64,000 nt of DNA from Pyrenula massariospora (lineage: Eukaryota > Ascomycota > Eurotiomycetes > Pyrenulales > Pyrenulaceae): the NCBI GenBank assembly GCA_021030905.1, contig JAGFMI010000016.1, forward strand, positions 124,001 to 188,000, read 5' to 3'. Every line of letters begins with the position of its first letter. Position 1 is the first letter of the stretch. The notes under the pieces are model-generated. The model had not been told where the DNA came from. It searched no databases and was given only the letters and a program-made list of their open reading frames with translations. Of the stretch, positions 22,138-32,647 are shown piece by piece. Made by a program: the position numbers and the translations under genes.

Positions 22138-23511
22138 TCAGAAGACGGTTTGCTCGAGGTACACAAAGTCCTGTCTTGAGGAAAATCCGAGAGCTTGACG
22201 GCATAGCTTTGGCCATTGGTCCGAGAAAAGCCGATTAGGATAGTGTGTCTTTCCACTTTGAGCGTTTTGGTTAGAAGGGTCAAAGCCTGGGGCGTCGACA
22301 TGTAGCAGCCTTCTGTAGGTCTCAATCGGACTCTCCTCGGTTCGTATCTCTTCGGTCTCTCCAGGAGGATAGAGATGGAGCAGATTTTCCTTCATTTGTT
22401 CACACCAACGTTGTACGTCCTCGAGGGTGTCCTTGCATTGAGCAAGTCTTCCCCATGATAGCTCTCTCTTGTCCACTTTGACAACTAGTTCGCAATTCTC
22501 GATGCTTCGAGTCCATGCTACGATCGGTTTAAAAGCTTCAACTGCATCTTTGCGCCAAACGGAAGGTCTAGGTTTGTCCTCTAGGGAACGAAGACATGAT
22601 CCGTAGAAAGGAGGGGCGCTAACGACCTCCAAATTAAGCTCAAGCTTTCTAAGACCATTAAGGCGTTGTAAGCAGAGGACCATAAGGGTGGCATCGGGGA
22701 ATTCAAGCGTGGACACCACAACGCGGTTTGGGTCACCTGCTCTGAATTTGTCAGAGGAAGCAGGCGAGACATTTTGAAGGGTTAAGTGGAAGTCAAGGCG
22801 AAGAGAGCGGACGAGGGTAGCATTCTTTTCGCCAATAAGACAGGTTAGAGCTAGTAGCGCTTGAGCACTGGCGCGCTTTTCAGCGACGAATGTGACATGC
22901 GCGACAAATGTAGTATGAGCGAAAAGGAGGGGCAAGGTCTCAGAATAGAGTTGTTTGCATGTAAGAAGGACTGGTATCACAGATGTTGACTTCTTTGTGG
23001 CAGAAGTTGAATGGAGAGTCGACAAGTGGTCTTTTGAGCCATAACGACGATACTGAGCCAGCGACCTTGGCACTCGTTTGCGATGTCCTCGGAGAATCAA
23101 ACCAGAGCGAATCCCCTCCGCGTTACTAGTGTCCGGATTCGTGTTCAAAAGTCCATGGGCTTGATTGTCATTAGTGTCAATGAATTTAAAAGTCACCACC
23201 TCAGGATGACTCTGAATAAGATGATCGATGACAACTGCTCGTATTTCCGGGGGTAGAGCCAAGAAGCGCGATTTTAACTGTACCTTACTCTCTGCCAGCG
23301 TCCAACTAGAATCGCTGGTTTTCTCTGTAAGTTTCTGAGCCAAATTAGAGAGTATCTTCTCATCCTTTTTCACGCGATGAGTAGGAGTCTCTGCATGCGT
23401 ACTGGCGCCTTTTTTGCTTGTTGCTGAGAGCTTTCCATCCAGATAGTGAGAGCGTTTGAGAATCTTTGATGGGAGCGAGCGAAAGTTGCGACGGGCGTCA
23501 TTGAACGACAT
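22138..23511 (-). CDS. DUF7730/F-box-like protein of unknown function
   Basis: A single-exon frame encodes 457 residues. The block SRFLALPPEIRAVVIDHLI followed later by VIPVLLTCKQLYSETLPLLF is the pattern seen in large fungal families annotated as DUF7730 or F-box-like: an LP-E-R segment, then LL-TCK-Y-E-LPLL-FAHTTF. These families are numerous and their functions are mostly unknown. The N-terminal 75 residues are basic and disordered. The C-terminal half has helices with a WCEQMKENLLHL segment and no catalytic motif that I can see. The start at 23511 is the first Met of the frame. A short frame of 124 codons upstream has no signature and is left out. Confidence 0.65.
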   Translation of the reverse strand: MSFNDARRNFRSLPSKILKRSHYLDGKLSATSKKGASTHAETPTHRVKKDEKILSNLAQKLTEKTSDSSWTLAESKVQLKSRFLALPPEIRAVVIDHLIQSHPEVVTFKFIDTNDNQAHGLLNTNPDTSNAEGIRSGLILRGHRKRVPRSLAQYRRYGSKDHLSTLHSTSATKKSTSVIPVLLTCKQLYSETLPLLFAHTTFVAHVTFVAEKRASAQALLALTCLIGEKNATLVRSLRLDFHLTLQNVSPASSDKFRAGDPNRVVVSTLEFPDATLMVLCLQRLNGLRKLELNLEVVSAPPFYGSCLRSLEDKPRPSVWRKDAVEAFKPIVAWTRSIENCELVVKVDKRELSWGRLAQCKDTLEDVQRWCEQMKENLLHLYPPGETEEIRTEESPIETYRRLLHVDAPGFDPSNQNAQSGKTHYPNRLFSDQWPKLCRQALGFSSRQDFVYLEQTVF

Positions 23512-24038
23512 TATTTAGGGCAGGGGACTCGATAGAAGAAAAGGTACCGCTTAAAAAGGTAGACTTGGTGCTTGGCTACTGGCATCCGTGCTCCGTAGAT
23601 TGAATTGGATGTGCATATCATCTGAGTTGCTGACCTTGTGACCCTGACTTGCAAGATTTGGAAAGAGCGTCTCGAAGCTCTATGATGCATGCATTGAAGA
23701 ATTGCACTCCGCGAGAGCGTATTGGAAGGCGACGCGATAGTTCTCATGGTTGAGGTCCTTGAGCTGGACTTGAGTCGGCTAGTCAGCGGAGAGAAAGCAC
23801 GGACCAAGGGGTCGCAGGGATCGCGGACGCTCGAAATGGGGAAACGTAAAATGTTAAGTCTTAGCTGTTCTTTCGAGTCGGCCACTATCGAACCGCCCTA
23901 AATTTATCCCTCAACCACGCAAGGGCTGGACATCGATCTTTTAAACGTCCTGCGCATCACCTGTCGCGCTCCGATTCAAACTGTGCCTGCGTCGAATCAT
24001 CTGTATTATGCGGTGATCAAAACCTGTCCTGAGCTTCC
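23512..24038. promoter_or_regulatory. Divergent intergenic region
   Basis: About 530 bases between the DUF7730-like start and the ERV41 start. It should contain both promoters. I cannot point to specific sites. Confidence 0.4.
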
Positions 24039-25504
24039 ATGGCTCAAATGAATGGTTTTGCCGAGCATGGACTCGACGAGGATGCATTCTCAGAAAAGTC
24101 TGGGATTTCGGGCTTGAAAACCTTCGATGCCTTCCGTGAGTCTCTTCTCTCCATACTGTTGTTCGGTGCAATAGTCTACACGCCCACAATGCGACGCCTC
24201 CTGCGCAGATCTAGGAATTTCTAGCAATCGCACTGCTTGCAGGCTGACACTGCTACAGCCAAAACAAAACCTACGTATTCACATTCTACGACCCGCGGTG
24301 GCCAGTTTACGCTTGCTCTTATAATACTATCAATCCTTCTCTCCATTTCCGAACTCAAAATCTGGTGGTACGGCCATGAAACGTACCATTTCAGTGTTGA
24401 GCGAGGCGTTTCCCACGAACTCCAGCTCAATCTTGACATTGTAGTGCTTATGCGCTGCCATGACATTCATGTCAATATTCAGGACGCTGCAGGCGACAGA
24501 ATTATGGCAGGCGACCTATTGCGCAAAGACGACACGCTGTGGTCCTTGTGGGGCGAGTCAGGAAGGCGAAAGAGGAGGAACAGAGGACCGCAAACCCTAA
24601 ACCAGCCAGACCAGGATAGAATCATGCAGGAAGAGGAGGATCAGCATGTTGGGCACGTCCTTGGTCACATGAGAGAAGGAGGGAGGAAGTTTCCGAAGAG
24701 CCCGCGGTTAAGAAGGGGGGAGACATCTGACGCCTGTCGAATATACGGTAGCTTAGAGGGAAACAAAGTTCAGGGGGACTTCCACATTACAGCAAGAGGT
24801 CATGGGTATGCGGAATGGGGAGCAGAGCATCTAGACCATGGCAGTACGTTGATACCCTCTCTTGAAAGATACATTCAGGAATGCCCTAACATCTTACTCT
24901 AGCATTCAACTTTACGCACACCATCTCCGAGCTCTCCTTCGGCCCACATTATCCTTCCCTTCTCAACCCCCTCGACCGCACCACCGCCTACACACCTACC
25001 GAAGAATCACACTTTCACAAATTCCAATACTACCTCTCTATTGTCCCTACTATCTACACTCGTCCCCGCGTCGTCAACAGACAAGGCACGCTCGACCCTG
25101 CAGCGATCCCACAGCCGCCTACCCTTGATTTACTACCGCATGTTGGCAAGGATGGCAAGGTTGTCCACGTCGATAGCCGCAGCAAAGTTGGAGAAGATAA
25201 ATACACCGTCTTCACAAACCAGTATGCCGCGCAAAGCCAAAGCCATGAGGTCAATGAGAACACCATCCCTGGTATTTTTTTCAAGTATGACATTGAGCCG
25301 ATCTTACTTGTCGTTGCCGAGACCAGACCTGGGATTTTAGGCTTGATTATACGATTAGTGAATGTTGTAAGTGGGATCCTTGTCGGTGGCGGCTGGATCT
25401 ACCAGATCTGGGAGTGGGGAGGCGAAAACGTTTGGGGGAGGAGAAGAAGGAGAGAGAGTTGGGGAGGTGGAGGAGGGATGTTGTTTGGTGAGAAGCATGG
25501 CTAG
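24039..25504 (+). CDS. ERV41: ER-Golgi vesicle protein ERV41 (ERGIC2 family)
   Basis: A membrane protein of COPII vesicles that works with Erv46 as a retrieval receptor between ER and Golgi. Three exons (24039-24135, 24259-24843, 24903-25504) total 427 residues. The joins give KTFDAFPKTKPTYS and EHLDHGTFNFTHTISEL. Exon 1 carries the cytosolic N-terminus, and a first membrane span follows (FTLALIILSILLSI). The lumenal domain has LNLDIVVLMRCHDIHVNIQD and HKFQYYLSIVPTIY. The C-terminal block PGIFFKYDIEPILL, followed by a second membrane span and IYQIWEW, is diagnostic of the Erv41/ERGIC family. The insert between about residues 120 and 190 is longer and more charged than in yeast. Confidence 0.92.
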
Positions 25505-26692
25505 TTTTGCATATAAAAGCTCGCAAATAGATCTGATTCCATGTTACTGCCCTGACTCTCATAGGCAAGCAGTCATCTCAAGCGCCAATATTCACGACAA
25601 ATTCCCTCTTCTTTATAAATCTGGGCAATCAACCACCGTGGCAGGATCAGAAGCTCGCTGAAAGCTGTCAGATTACTCTTTGACTGGGGGTTCAGAGGTA
25701 ACAACAGTTGAAAGTGTCGCTTGAGGTGTAGCACCGGCGACGAAGCGGGTCGGACGTACTCGGCTCCTAAATTTTTTGGGCCATCTGTCTAAATAGGCAT
25801 GCGACGACTGAATTGCTCATCCCTACTTAATTATCCTAAGAATTCACCATCAGGCTCGTTTCTTGGACTCAACAATGTTTCCTTCGCGGCCTGGGTCGTT
25901 ATGCAGGAACGCTGATTCAGAAGTCATCGCGCCGTCCCACACTCTTGGCTTCTACCATTGTTCCCTTCATCAGCGGCAAATCTCGCCTCTTATTCTGTCA
26001 CTGGATGACGGATGACCACGTACAGATCTGAACACTCGGAGAACAGAGTTGACACACACACCCCACTTTGTCGTACTCTAGATAGAACGTGGACCCCCAA
26101 CATGCTTGGCTGGAAATTGACCTCAGATCGACCCCACTCAACAATCACGCCAGAGTTGGACCGTGACATTGGTGCGGCCCTGTCCCTGTTGGCCTCTCGC
26201 CACGGAAGACTCCAAGTAAATACCAAGTGGTCTGATTCCCCATCTTACATACGATTTGGCAGCATAGTCAGGTCAGCACCTCAGCCAACACTTTGTATAA
26301 GGTTGTTCGCCGACTGATTGCCCCTCTCGGAGTTGGGTTCAACTTGTACTCTGCTTATGGTGTTCAGATTCCTTATAACTCGGGTTCTTTCTGTTTCTGT
26401 TCTGTCGTTCCCTGTTCTCCTATCGCTTTGCTGCTCTAGCACGTTCATTTCATTTGCTTTTTCTTTTCGTCTTCTTGTCTCTTTGAGTTCATGTGGACGT
26501 TCTTTTCTTTGGCTGGCCATTCTCATTGAGTCATTTCAAATCGGAAAATATTCACTTTCTTTCGAGTCGTGTCATAGACTCCCTCACTAACCCGAACATT
26601 TGTTTCTTTTCAGAATCCTCCTCGCGATTTGCGGCATTGCTTCTACCCAATTTTTGTGTCTGTGGCACAACTAAACACTCCAGCCAAACAGA
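25505..26692. other. Intergenic region with pyrimidine-rich leader
   Basis: Nearly 1.2 kb without a credible gene. The last 350 bases (about 26330-26690) are rich in CT and TTTC runs on the + strand, as often seen upstream of well-expressed fungal genes. This fits a strong promoter and leader for the lysozyme-like secreted protein. Confidence 0.45.
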
Positions 26693-27484
26693 ATGCGTTC
26701 CTCGGAGATCATAACATATGCCTCCTTCATTTCCGCGACCGCGGCCACAGCCGTCGGGCCCGGATTCACAATGCCCCTCCGCCGCCGTATACAAGTCCCC
26801 AACAGAGGTCCAACCCGCTTCACCCGCAGCGACATCCCCCCATGCACCACGGGCGGCAACACCTTCCCCCCGCAAGACCAATGGCCCGACTTCAACACCC
26901 TGTGGGGCTACCACCTCCCCAACATCAACCAGGTCGACCAGCAGACCGGCGCGCACAACTCCCAAGCCGAAACCGACCAGATCAAGTCCGACATCCTCGC
27001 CATCTCCTCCAAGGTCGGCACCGACCCGCGCTTCGCCCTCGCCCTCATGATGCGCGAGTCCATCGGCCACACCAACGTCAAGTGCATGGACCAGGACTCC
27101 GGATACCCGGCCTGCGGCCTCTTCCAGAACAAGGACGGCAACAATCCTAACGTCAAGGTGCCCGACTGCAGCACTACGCAGCCGTGCCCGCCGGAGAAGA
27201 TCACGACGATGATCGAGTGCGGCATCGCGGGCTGCGGGATGGATCCGAATGGCGACTGGTCGAACGTTGCGACCGCGCAGTCCAAGTATCCCGGGAACTA
27301 TGGGGCGATGGCGCGGTGGTATAATACGGGAAGGGTGCCGAATATTAATGATTGGAGGGTGGTGTGGTATATTGATGATAAGGGGCAGAATCAGACGGCC
27401 GGGATTCCATTCTATTCGCAGGATGTGGGGAATCTGATTTTGGGGCATACGACGGATGAGACGTTTAATGACTGTCAGCATTAG
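26693..27484 (+). CDS. Secreted lysozyme-like/transglycosylase-fold protein
   Basis: A single exon encodes 263 residues with an N-terminal signal peptide (SEIITYASFISATAATAVG). The segment FALALMMRESIGHTNVKC, followed by PACGLFQNK, resembles the catalytic region of SLT or goose-type lysozyme folds: a glutamate in the MRES helix, then a G-L-F/M-Q motif. The Tyr/Trp-rich end NYGAMARWYNTGRV also fits that fold, where such residues line the glycan cleft. Six cysteines suggest disulfides. The likely role is cleavage or binding of a cell-wall glycan outside the cell; the substrate is inference. Codon use is strongly C-ending in the first half. Confidence 0.68.
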   Translation: MRSSEIITYASFISATAATAVGPGFTMPLRRRIQVPNRGPTRFTRSDIPPCTTGGNTFPPQDQWPDFNTLWGYHLPNINQVDQQTGAHNSQAETDQIKSDILAISSKVGTDPRFALALMMRESIGHTNVKCMDQDSGYPACGLFQNKDGNNPNVKVPDCSTTQPCPPEKITTMIECGIAGCGMDPNGDWSNVATAQSKYPGNYGAMARWYNTGRVPNINDWRVVWYIDDKGQNQTAGIPFYSQDVGNLILGHTTDETFNDCQH

Positions 27485-28761
27485 TTGGGAGGTGGTGAGG
27501 ATGATGGGAGAGGCTGGCGTCATGTGCGCGTTAGGGGAGAGGGAGATTTAGTCTGGTGTGGAGATCTTTCGAGAGAGATGAAGCATTTGAATGAAGCGAT
27601 GTGATATGAATATGAGAGCATCCTGATTTGTAGGGCTCTTCCATATGTATGTGTCTGAGCTCAGATCGAGGATACTTGTCACCTTGAAAACCTCATTGCG
27701 CTATGTGATACTTCCGCTCTTTTCTAGCATGCATTACACAACAGCATCTCTCCGATTTCAGCTTCTTCTCCTTCCTCGCGTCTGCTTTTCCTCATAACGC
27801 CAACATATTGACAGCCGCTGCAACGAGGAAGTGTAGATAGTGAGCCCGGCCGATCCTTTCCATCTCTCAACGGCCCTGGGACAGGGAACCGGGGGGACAA
27901 GCTCTTCGTAGAGCCTACGGGAAGACACCTCTGCTTTTAGAAAAGATGTCGTGATAACGCAAGCCAAAGTGTGGGTATGCGGTTCCAGCGCCAGTAATGT
28001 CGCCGCCGGTATTGCCGTGCTGGATGGATCTTGCAGAGGTGCAGATTGGGTTGGGAACTGAAGTATCTAGCAAGTAGTCCTCGACTGTATTCTCGTTTAG
28101 AAGCTCTAATTTAAAGGAGTAAGTCCGCTATACCTCGAGCTTTCGGGGGTTCAACTGGAGGTATCTACCTCTCAACAGGATATCATTTCTGTGGATTACT
28201 TGGGTGCGTATTTGACTACTAAAGGTCCGTGATCCGTTCTTAATAAATATAACTTACTAAACTGTATTCGGAGTCTAGTTACTTCAACGCTGGGCCAGAG
28301 AAAGCTGGAGCCGACCAAGACTCTCACAAGTATCGAGTGGAGGAACGTACGAAGCTATAAGGTCCGACCGGCTCAAGAGCATTATCTTAGCCTCGTAATG
28401 CCCGCTAGTACGTCTCTGCAGTCTCCTTTAGAGTACTATTGCACCGGACGCCCGCGGAGATTTGCAGTCGCTTAGTGAGTGTTAACTCGAAATTTACGAC
28501 CACGCGGCTCTCTCATACAAGTGCAACCGTTCTTCCTGGCAGCGGATCAGCCTTGATCATAGCACGAAGTTGTACATGACATACCTCTGTCAATTTTCGA
28601 GGAACCCAAAATTGACAGTCGGCGTTCCTGACCGAGGGTAAATGCGGCGTCAGTACTTAATCTAAGACGAATCGGGTCAGTGTGCCGTGATATACCCGAA
28701 CGTAGAATTTGTAGTCATCAAAAAGATTCCTCAAATACTCCTCCAATAAGAATTAACTTAG
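27485..28761. other. Start of the accessory block, no gene
   Basis: About 1.3 kb with no credible gene. It holds the better-preserved copy of repeat family A (27778-28135). From about 28140 to 28760 the DNA is irregular and lacks open frames. Confidence 0.5.
27778..28135 (+). repeat. Dispersed repeat family A, copy 1
   Basis: About 350 bases align with 34521-34849. Shared blocks include AACGCAAGCCAAA, TATGCGGTT, ATCTAGCAAGTA and AAGTCCGCTATA. Where they differ, copy 1 usually has C or G and copy 2 has T or A, so copy 1 is the less mutated one. It contains an open frame of 69 codons on the minus strand with no recognised match. Confidence 0.75.
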
Positions 28762-30276
28762 TCAAAATGCCGGATGGCCTTGCCACGGAGCCTCCCGCCC
28801 GTAGGGGTATTTGTCTTTATCAGAGCCCGCCACGGTTGATTGCGGGTTTTCATAGGCGTTAGCATTCTGCAAACTGACAACGTTTTCTTGCTGGTCTGCG
28901 TCAGTAATCGGCGCTTGCTGTCGACTTCGACCGCGACGCTCTAGTAGATGATCTTCGACTTCATCAGCCTGCTGAACTGGGGCACTAATTTCCTCATCAT
29001 CAGAATCCAAGACCACTGGGTCCTCCGGAGTTCGCGCTAATGAAGAAGGAACCACAGCTTCTCTATCTTTTTCTGTGGGTATACGTCTCCCCGCTGGATG
29101 GCCTGAAATTTCATCTTCGGAGCTCGATTGTTCCAAGTCTGGCATGTCGATCGTTGTTTCTGGATTTTCTTTATCACGGGGCAAGGCCCACAACGCGAGG
29201 TCAAGCAGATGCTGTCCGATATGCCTTACCATGCTCGATCCGTGGGATTCATCCTTCATACATAAGCCACATTTTGCTGGAGGCCATTTGCCATTTTGTG
29301 AATGATTTTCTTTCATGTGAGTGACCCAGTCACGGCGATGTACGTAGCGCCGATTTGGGGTTGAGCAGTCAGTACTCAAACAAATGTATGGTTTCAAATC
29401 GACGAAGACATGGTAAGCCCAGCTTCGGTCACTTTTGACCGCAATGATGCGATAGCAATAAGGACATTCTCCACTTTGTCCATCATCGAGCCTAGAGGGC
29501 CTCTTTGGCATTCTCGTATTACTATTGCTCGTCCACAATGACTCCGGAAGAGAAGAAGTGTAAGACACATCAGACATTGCGACATTGTCCGGTATTGTGA
29601 AGTCAGAATGTAGCACCTGGGTAGCCGCAGTCGAAGATATGTCTGAGTGATCAGTCTCCTCCGCGTCCATGCCAACGCCAAGCTTTTTTCGATGCCTCTC
29701 GTAATATTTGAGTTCCTTTCTGCGTCGGGTTATGGCAGCTGCAAGTCGGTCTTGAATTGAAGACTCTGCATCGTGGAACTTGTCACGAACATGTTGTCGG
29801 TCTATTTGATCGTAGAGTCCTACCGACTCTTGAATAGCACCTCGAATGACGTCGTCGTGGATAGGTTTTCGAATGATCATTGATATGTCGAAAAGTCGGT
29901 TTATGGAAGCTTGGATAGAACTAAAAACCTCCTCTGCCTCTTCTAAAGCTGTGCTCTGTCTAAGGCTCCGCCGCAATTTCAGCCGGGGGAATTGGTCTGC
30001 AATCGTCTCTTTCAGATCTTCAAGATCTTGCTTTATACTGTTGAGTACACGCAAGACTTGTTCACGGGCATGGGATGCGCCATGCAGGCGAAAGTCCAAT
30101 GATGACTGCCCGGTGCGATGGGCGCCAATATTGGCTGCCCATATCTTGAATCTCCCGAGCTCATCTTGCCAGAGCACCTCTACTATTCCAGTCGTATCAA
30201 CGCAAAAGGAGTCATTGGCAAGATCTGAAAAGATTTTCAAGCACTCTTGAACGACTTCTGCAATCTCTTGCACCAT
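28762..30276 (-). CDS. Fungal C2H2-type protein of the NLR-associated kind, function unknown
   Basis: A single exon encodes 504 residues. The N-terminal 170 residues are helical (VQECLKIFSDL, EVLWQDELGRFKIWAANIGAHR), a type of N-terminal region found in many fungal multi-domain proteins. The middle is followed by a cysteine- and histidine-rich region at about residues 270-375: ECPYCYRII, then WAYHVFVDLKPYICL, YVHRRDWVTHMKENH, KCGLCMKDE and VRHIGQHLLDLALWALP. The last 125 residues are acidic and disordered. Proteins of this layout often sit beside or are fused to NACHT, ankyrin or effector domains. Here the protein ends after the finger region, so it may be a truncated or stand-alone form. It is head-to-head with the DUF7580 gene. 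Confidence 0.7.
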   Translation of the reverse strand: MVQEIAEVVQECLKIFSDLANDSFCVDTTGIVEVLWQDELGRFKIWAANIGAHRTGQSSLDFRLHGASHAREQVLRVLNSIKQDLEDLKETIADQFPRLKLRRSLRQSTALEEAEEVFSSIQASINRLFDISMIIRKPIHDDVIRGAIQESVGLYDQIDRQHVRDKFHDAESSIQDRLAAAITRRRKELKYYERHRKKLGVGMDAEETDHSDISSTAATQVLHSDFTIPDNVAMSDVSYTSSLPESLWTSNSNTRMPKRPSRLDDGQSGECPYCYRIIAVKSDRSWAYHVFVDLKPYICLSTDCSTPNRRYVHRRDWVTHMKENHSQNGKWPPAKCGLCMKDESHGSSMVRHIGQHLLDLALWALPRDKENPETTIDMPDLEQSSSEDEISGHPAGRRIPTEKDREAVVPSSLARTPEDPVVLDSDDEEISAPVQQADEVEDHLLERRGRSRQQAPITDADQQENVVSLQNANAYENPQSTVAGSDKDKYPYGREAPWQGHPAF

Positions 30277-30800
30277 GATGGTTGCTAACCTATGAATGTG
30301 ACTGGCAACAACACGCTTTTAAAACAGAAATACATAACTATTCAAAGTTGGCATATGCAATCATGCGTCTTATCTTTCTTGGACATACGATTTAGACGAA
30401 GTACGATAAACGGAGGACAGAGCCGCAGAGGGGCAAAGACTCAACAACAAAATTATCCAGCAACGAACCACATTATGGCAATGCCCGCAACATTGAGCAG
30501 CAGTTGACGAGAGCATTGTCCTTGTAAATAGATCGTGCTGCGCGGATGATCATGCAAGGCATGGTGAACAATTGTTTCTAATGGTTGTTTAGCGATCAAA
30601 GATTTGCGATGTTCGCAGACATAGAGTCACTCCTCAGCCCTCCCCCGTAAGGGTCTCTTAGAGGTGAAATGACGAGCGTGGCTTTTAAGGAGGCTGGTTG
30701 CCCCGCCCGACTGACAGCATTGGAGATGAACCATGCTCAAGGCCAAATGCGTATTCAGTGAGAGGCCCATTTCCGTCCTTCTTCTCCTACAAGCTACAAT
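30277..30800. promoter_or_regulatory. Divergent intergenic region in the accessory block
   Basis: A 524-base gap between two start codons that face apart. It probably holds both promoters. No specific site is seen. Confidence 0.4.
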
Positions 30801-32545
30801 ATGGTCACTGGGATTGAAATAGCTGGCGTAGTTCTGGCCACCATCCCGATTATTGTCAAGAAAGTCGATGACTATGCGGCAGGAATTCGACTGTTAAAGG
30901 CATTTGGTAGCAAAAGTTATTCTCGCCAGCTTCGAGGCTACGCAGCACATTTAGGCGGCGAAGAAGTTATACTATTTTCGACCTTCGAAATGCTACTAGA
31001 GGACATTCTTGATACAGAAGCTACGTCAGCGGAGGCCAAGAGAGATCAGTGGATGCAATTGCTCGAAAAGTCTTCGATTAAAGCAAAATTACGTCGTAGG
31101 CTTGGTCACAGCTACGATCCTTTTGTGAACAATCTGCAATCCATCAATGACTGCCTTTTGAACATAGAAACAAAGCTGAGCCTCACACCGTCTGAGGTAT
31201 GTACGTACAAATAACCAGAGCCTGTTTCCGCAGTAGCCACTGACTTTGGTCGATCTTGAAGGCTTCTTCACCCCCTCTTAGTCGTTTTAAGAGCGACCTA
31301 AAAAAAATTCGAGATATATTCTGGAGGTCAGACTATGAGGCGACTTTGCAAAGCATCACCGATTATAATCGCAGATTGCGGACTCTTGTGGCCGATTCAC
31401 AAAGCCGGGAATCAGGTGGCGGAGGGAGGCGGGCACATAGGTCAGATCTAGCGTTCTTTCGCGGCATCAGGAATAATACCCGAGGCCTCCACAGCGCTCT
31501 GTGCAGTGACCATCGTTGGCCTTGTCGTCAATCCCACTCTCATCTACTCAGTCTACGATTGGGCGACGAGAAAGGGGCGCTCACCTTAGATACCAGCACA
31601 TCCAGTTCGAAATTTGCACTCATACTATGGTCACGGAACCACGGTGATGTCTCTCAAACGCAGGCTCAATGGGTTATGAGAGAGTTTCAGGTGCAAACCG
31701 TTGCTGCTCCGACTGCCAGTACACGACCGAGCGCTTCTCATATCCCCAGCCCTCGCCACGCACCAAACCAAAAAGTCAATCGCAAAGGGATCCTTCGATC
31801 TAGTAAAGTTGCCCACAAGGATGTAAGGAAGACTGTTATGGCAGCACCATTAGAAGTTCTGCCATGGGCGGACCACTACCCATCTGGAAGTGCGAGACCA
31901 GAGCTCACGGAAATCTGCTCCCACTTGCTTAACTGTAATTTACCTAGCTCGTCCGGATGCCTCGGGTCTATCAAAGACATCAACGATAACAGTCAAGTTT
32001 TCGAAGTTTATGTGACACAAGATTTGAACGCAACTGATCAAGCGGAGACACTACACGACGTCTTAGCTTCAGACCTTGCGCGAACTCCGTTGTCCCAGGT
32101 TACCTCCGACTCTCTGTACATCTGGAAGAATCGTCTCACAGTCGCCACCATACTCGCAACGAGTGTGTTGCAACTCCAAGGGAACTGGATGCACCATCAA
32201 TGGAGCACTGGGGATATTGTGCTAGCAAATGACACCACTGCTACAGCTTCTGCCACAGGTAGACTAATTAAGCTGCTATACCTGACTTGTGAGATACCAT
32301 CCAGCCCCGGCGTCCAAGTTCCACCAGATCCAGTGATCCAAAGCCAACTCCTCTTTCCCCTTGGGCTCGCTCTCACCGAGCTAGCCTGTCTGCAACCAAT
32401 TGACAAGCTTAGACTACCAGAGGACGACCGACAAAACCCAAGTACAACTGATCTTGCCACCGCGTCGCGTCTGTTAAACCTCGTCCGAGTCCATTATGGT
32501 CCCAGATATGCTGAAGTCGTCAGAAGCTGTCTCTTTTGGCCCTGA
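30801..32545 (+). CDS. HeLo-like/DUF7580 protein with a late in-frame stop
   Basis: Exon 1 (30801-31196) encodes a hydrophobic N-terminus EIAGVVLATIPIIVKKVDDY with a helical domain resembling the HeLo-like/prion-inhibition region. A 65-base intron precedes exon 2 (31262-32545). The C-terminal third is a DUF7580-type domain (VYVTQDLNATDQAETLHDVL, LATSVLQLQGNWMHHQWS, SQLLFPLGLALTELA). The frame stops with TGA at 32543-32545. The same frame continues for 33 codons (PFKEDMDDEEFQNAVYD and on) to a second stop at 32645-32647, and this continuation looks like the usual family end. A nonsense change has therefore probably removed the last helix, or a small intron or readthrough restores it. DUF7580 proteins often occur in fungal incompatibility and NLR gene sets. 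Confidence 0.68.
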
Positions 32546-32647
32546 CCGTTTAAGGAAGACATGGACGACGAGGAATTTCAGAATGCCGTGTATGATAAGA
32601 TTGTGCAGCCGCTGAGGGATGATTTATACGCGGGGTTTTCTGGATGA

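Noticed and set aside
23511-23885. 124-codon minus-strand frame touching the start of the DUF7730-like gene
   Set aside because: No recognisable domain, and it is more likely 5' leader or promoter than a gene or extra exon.
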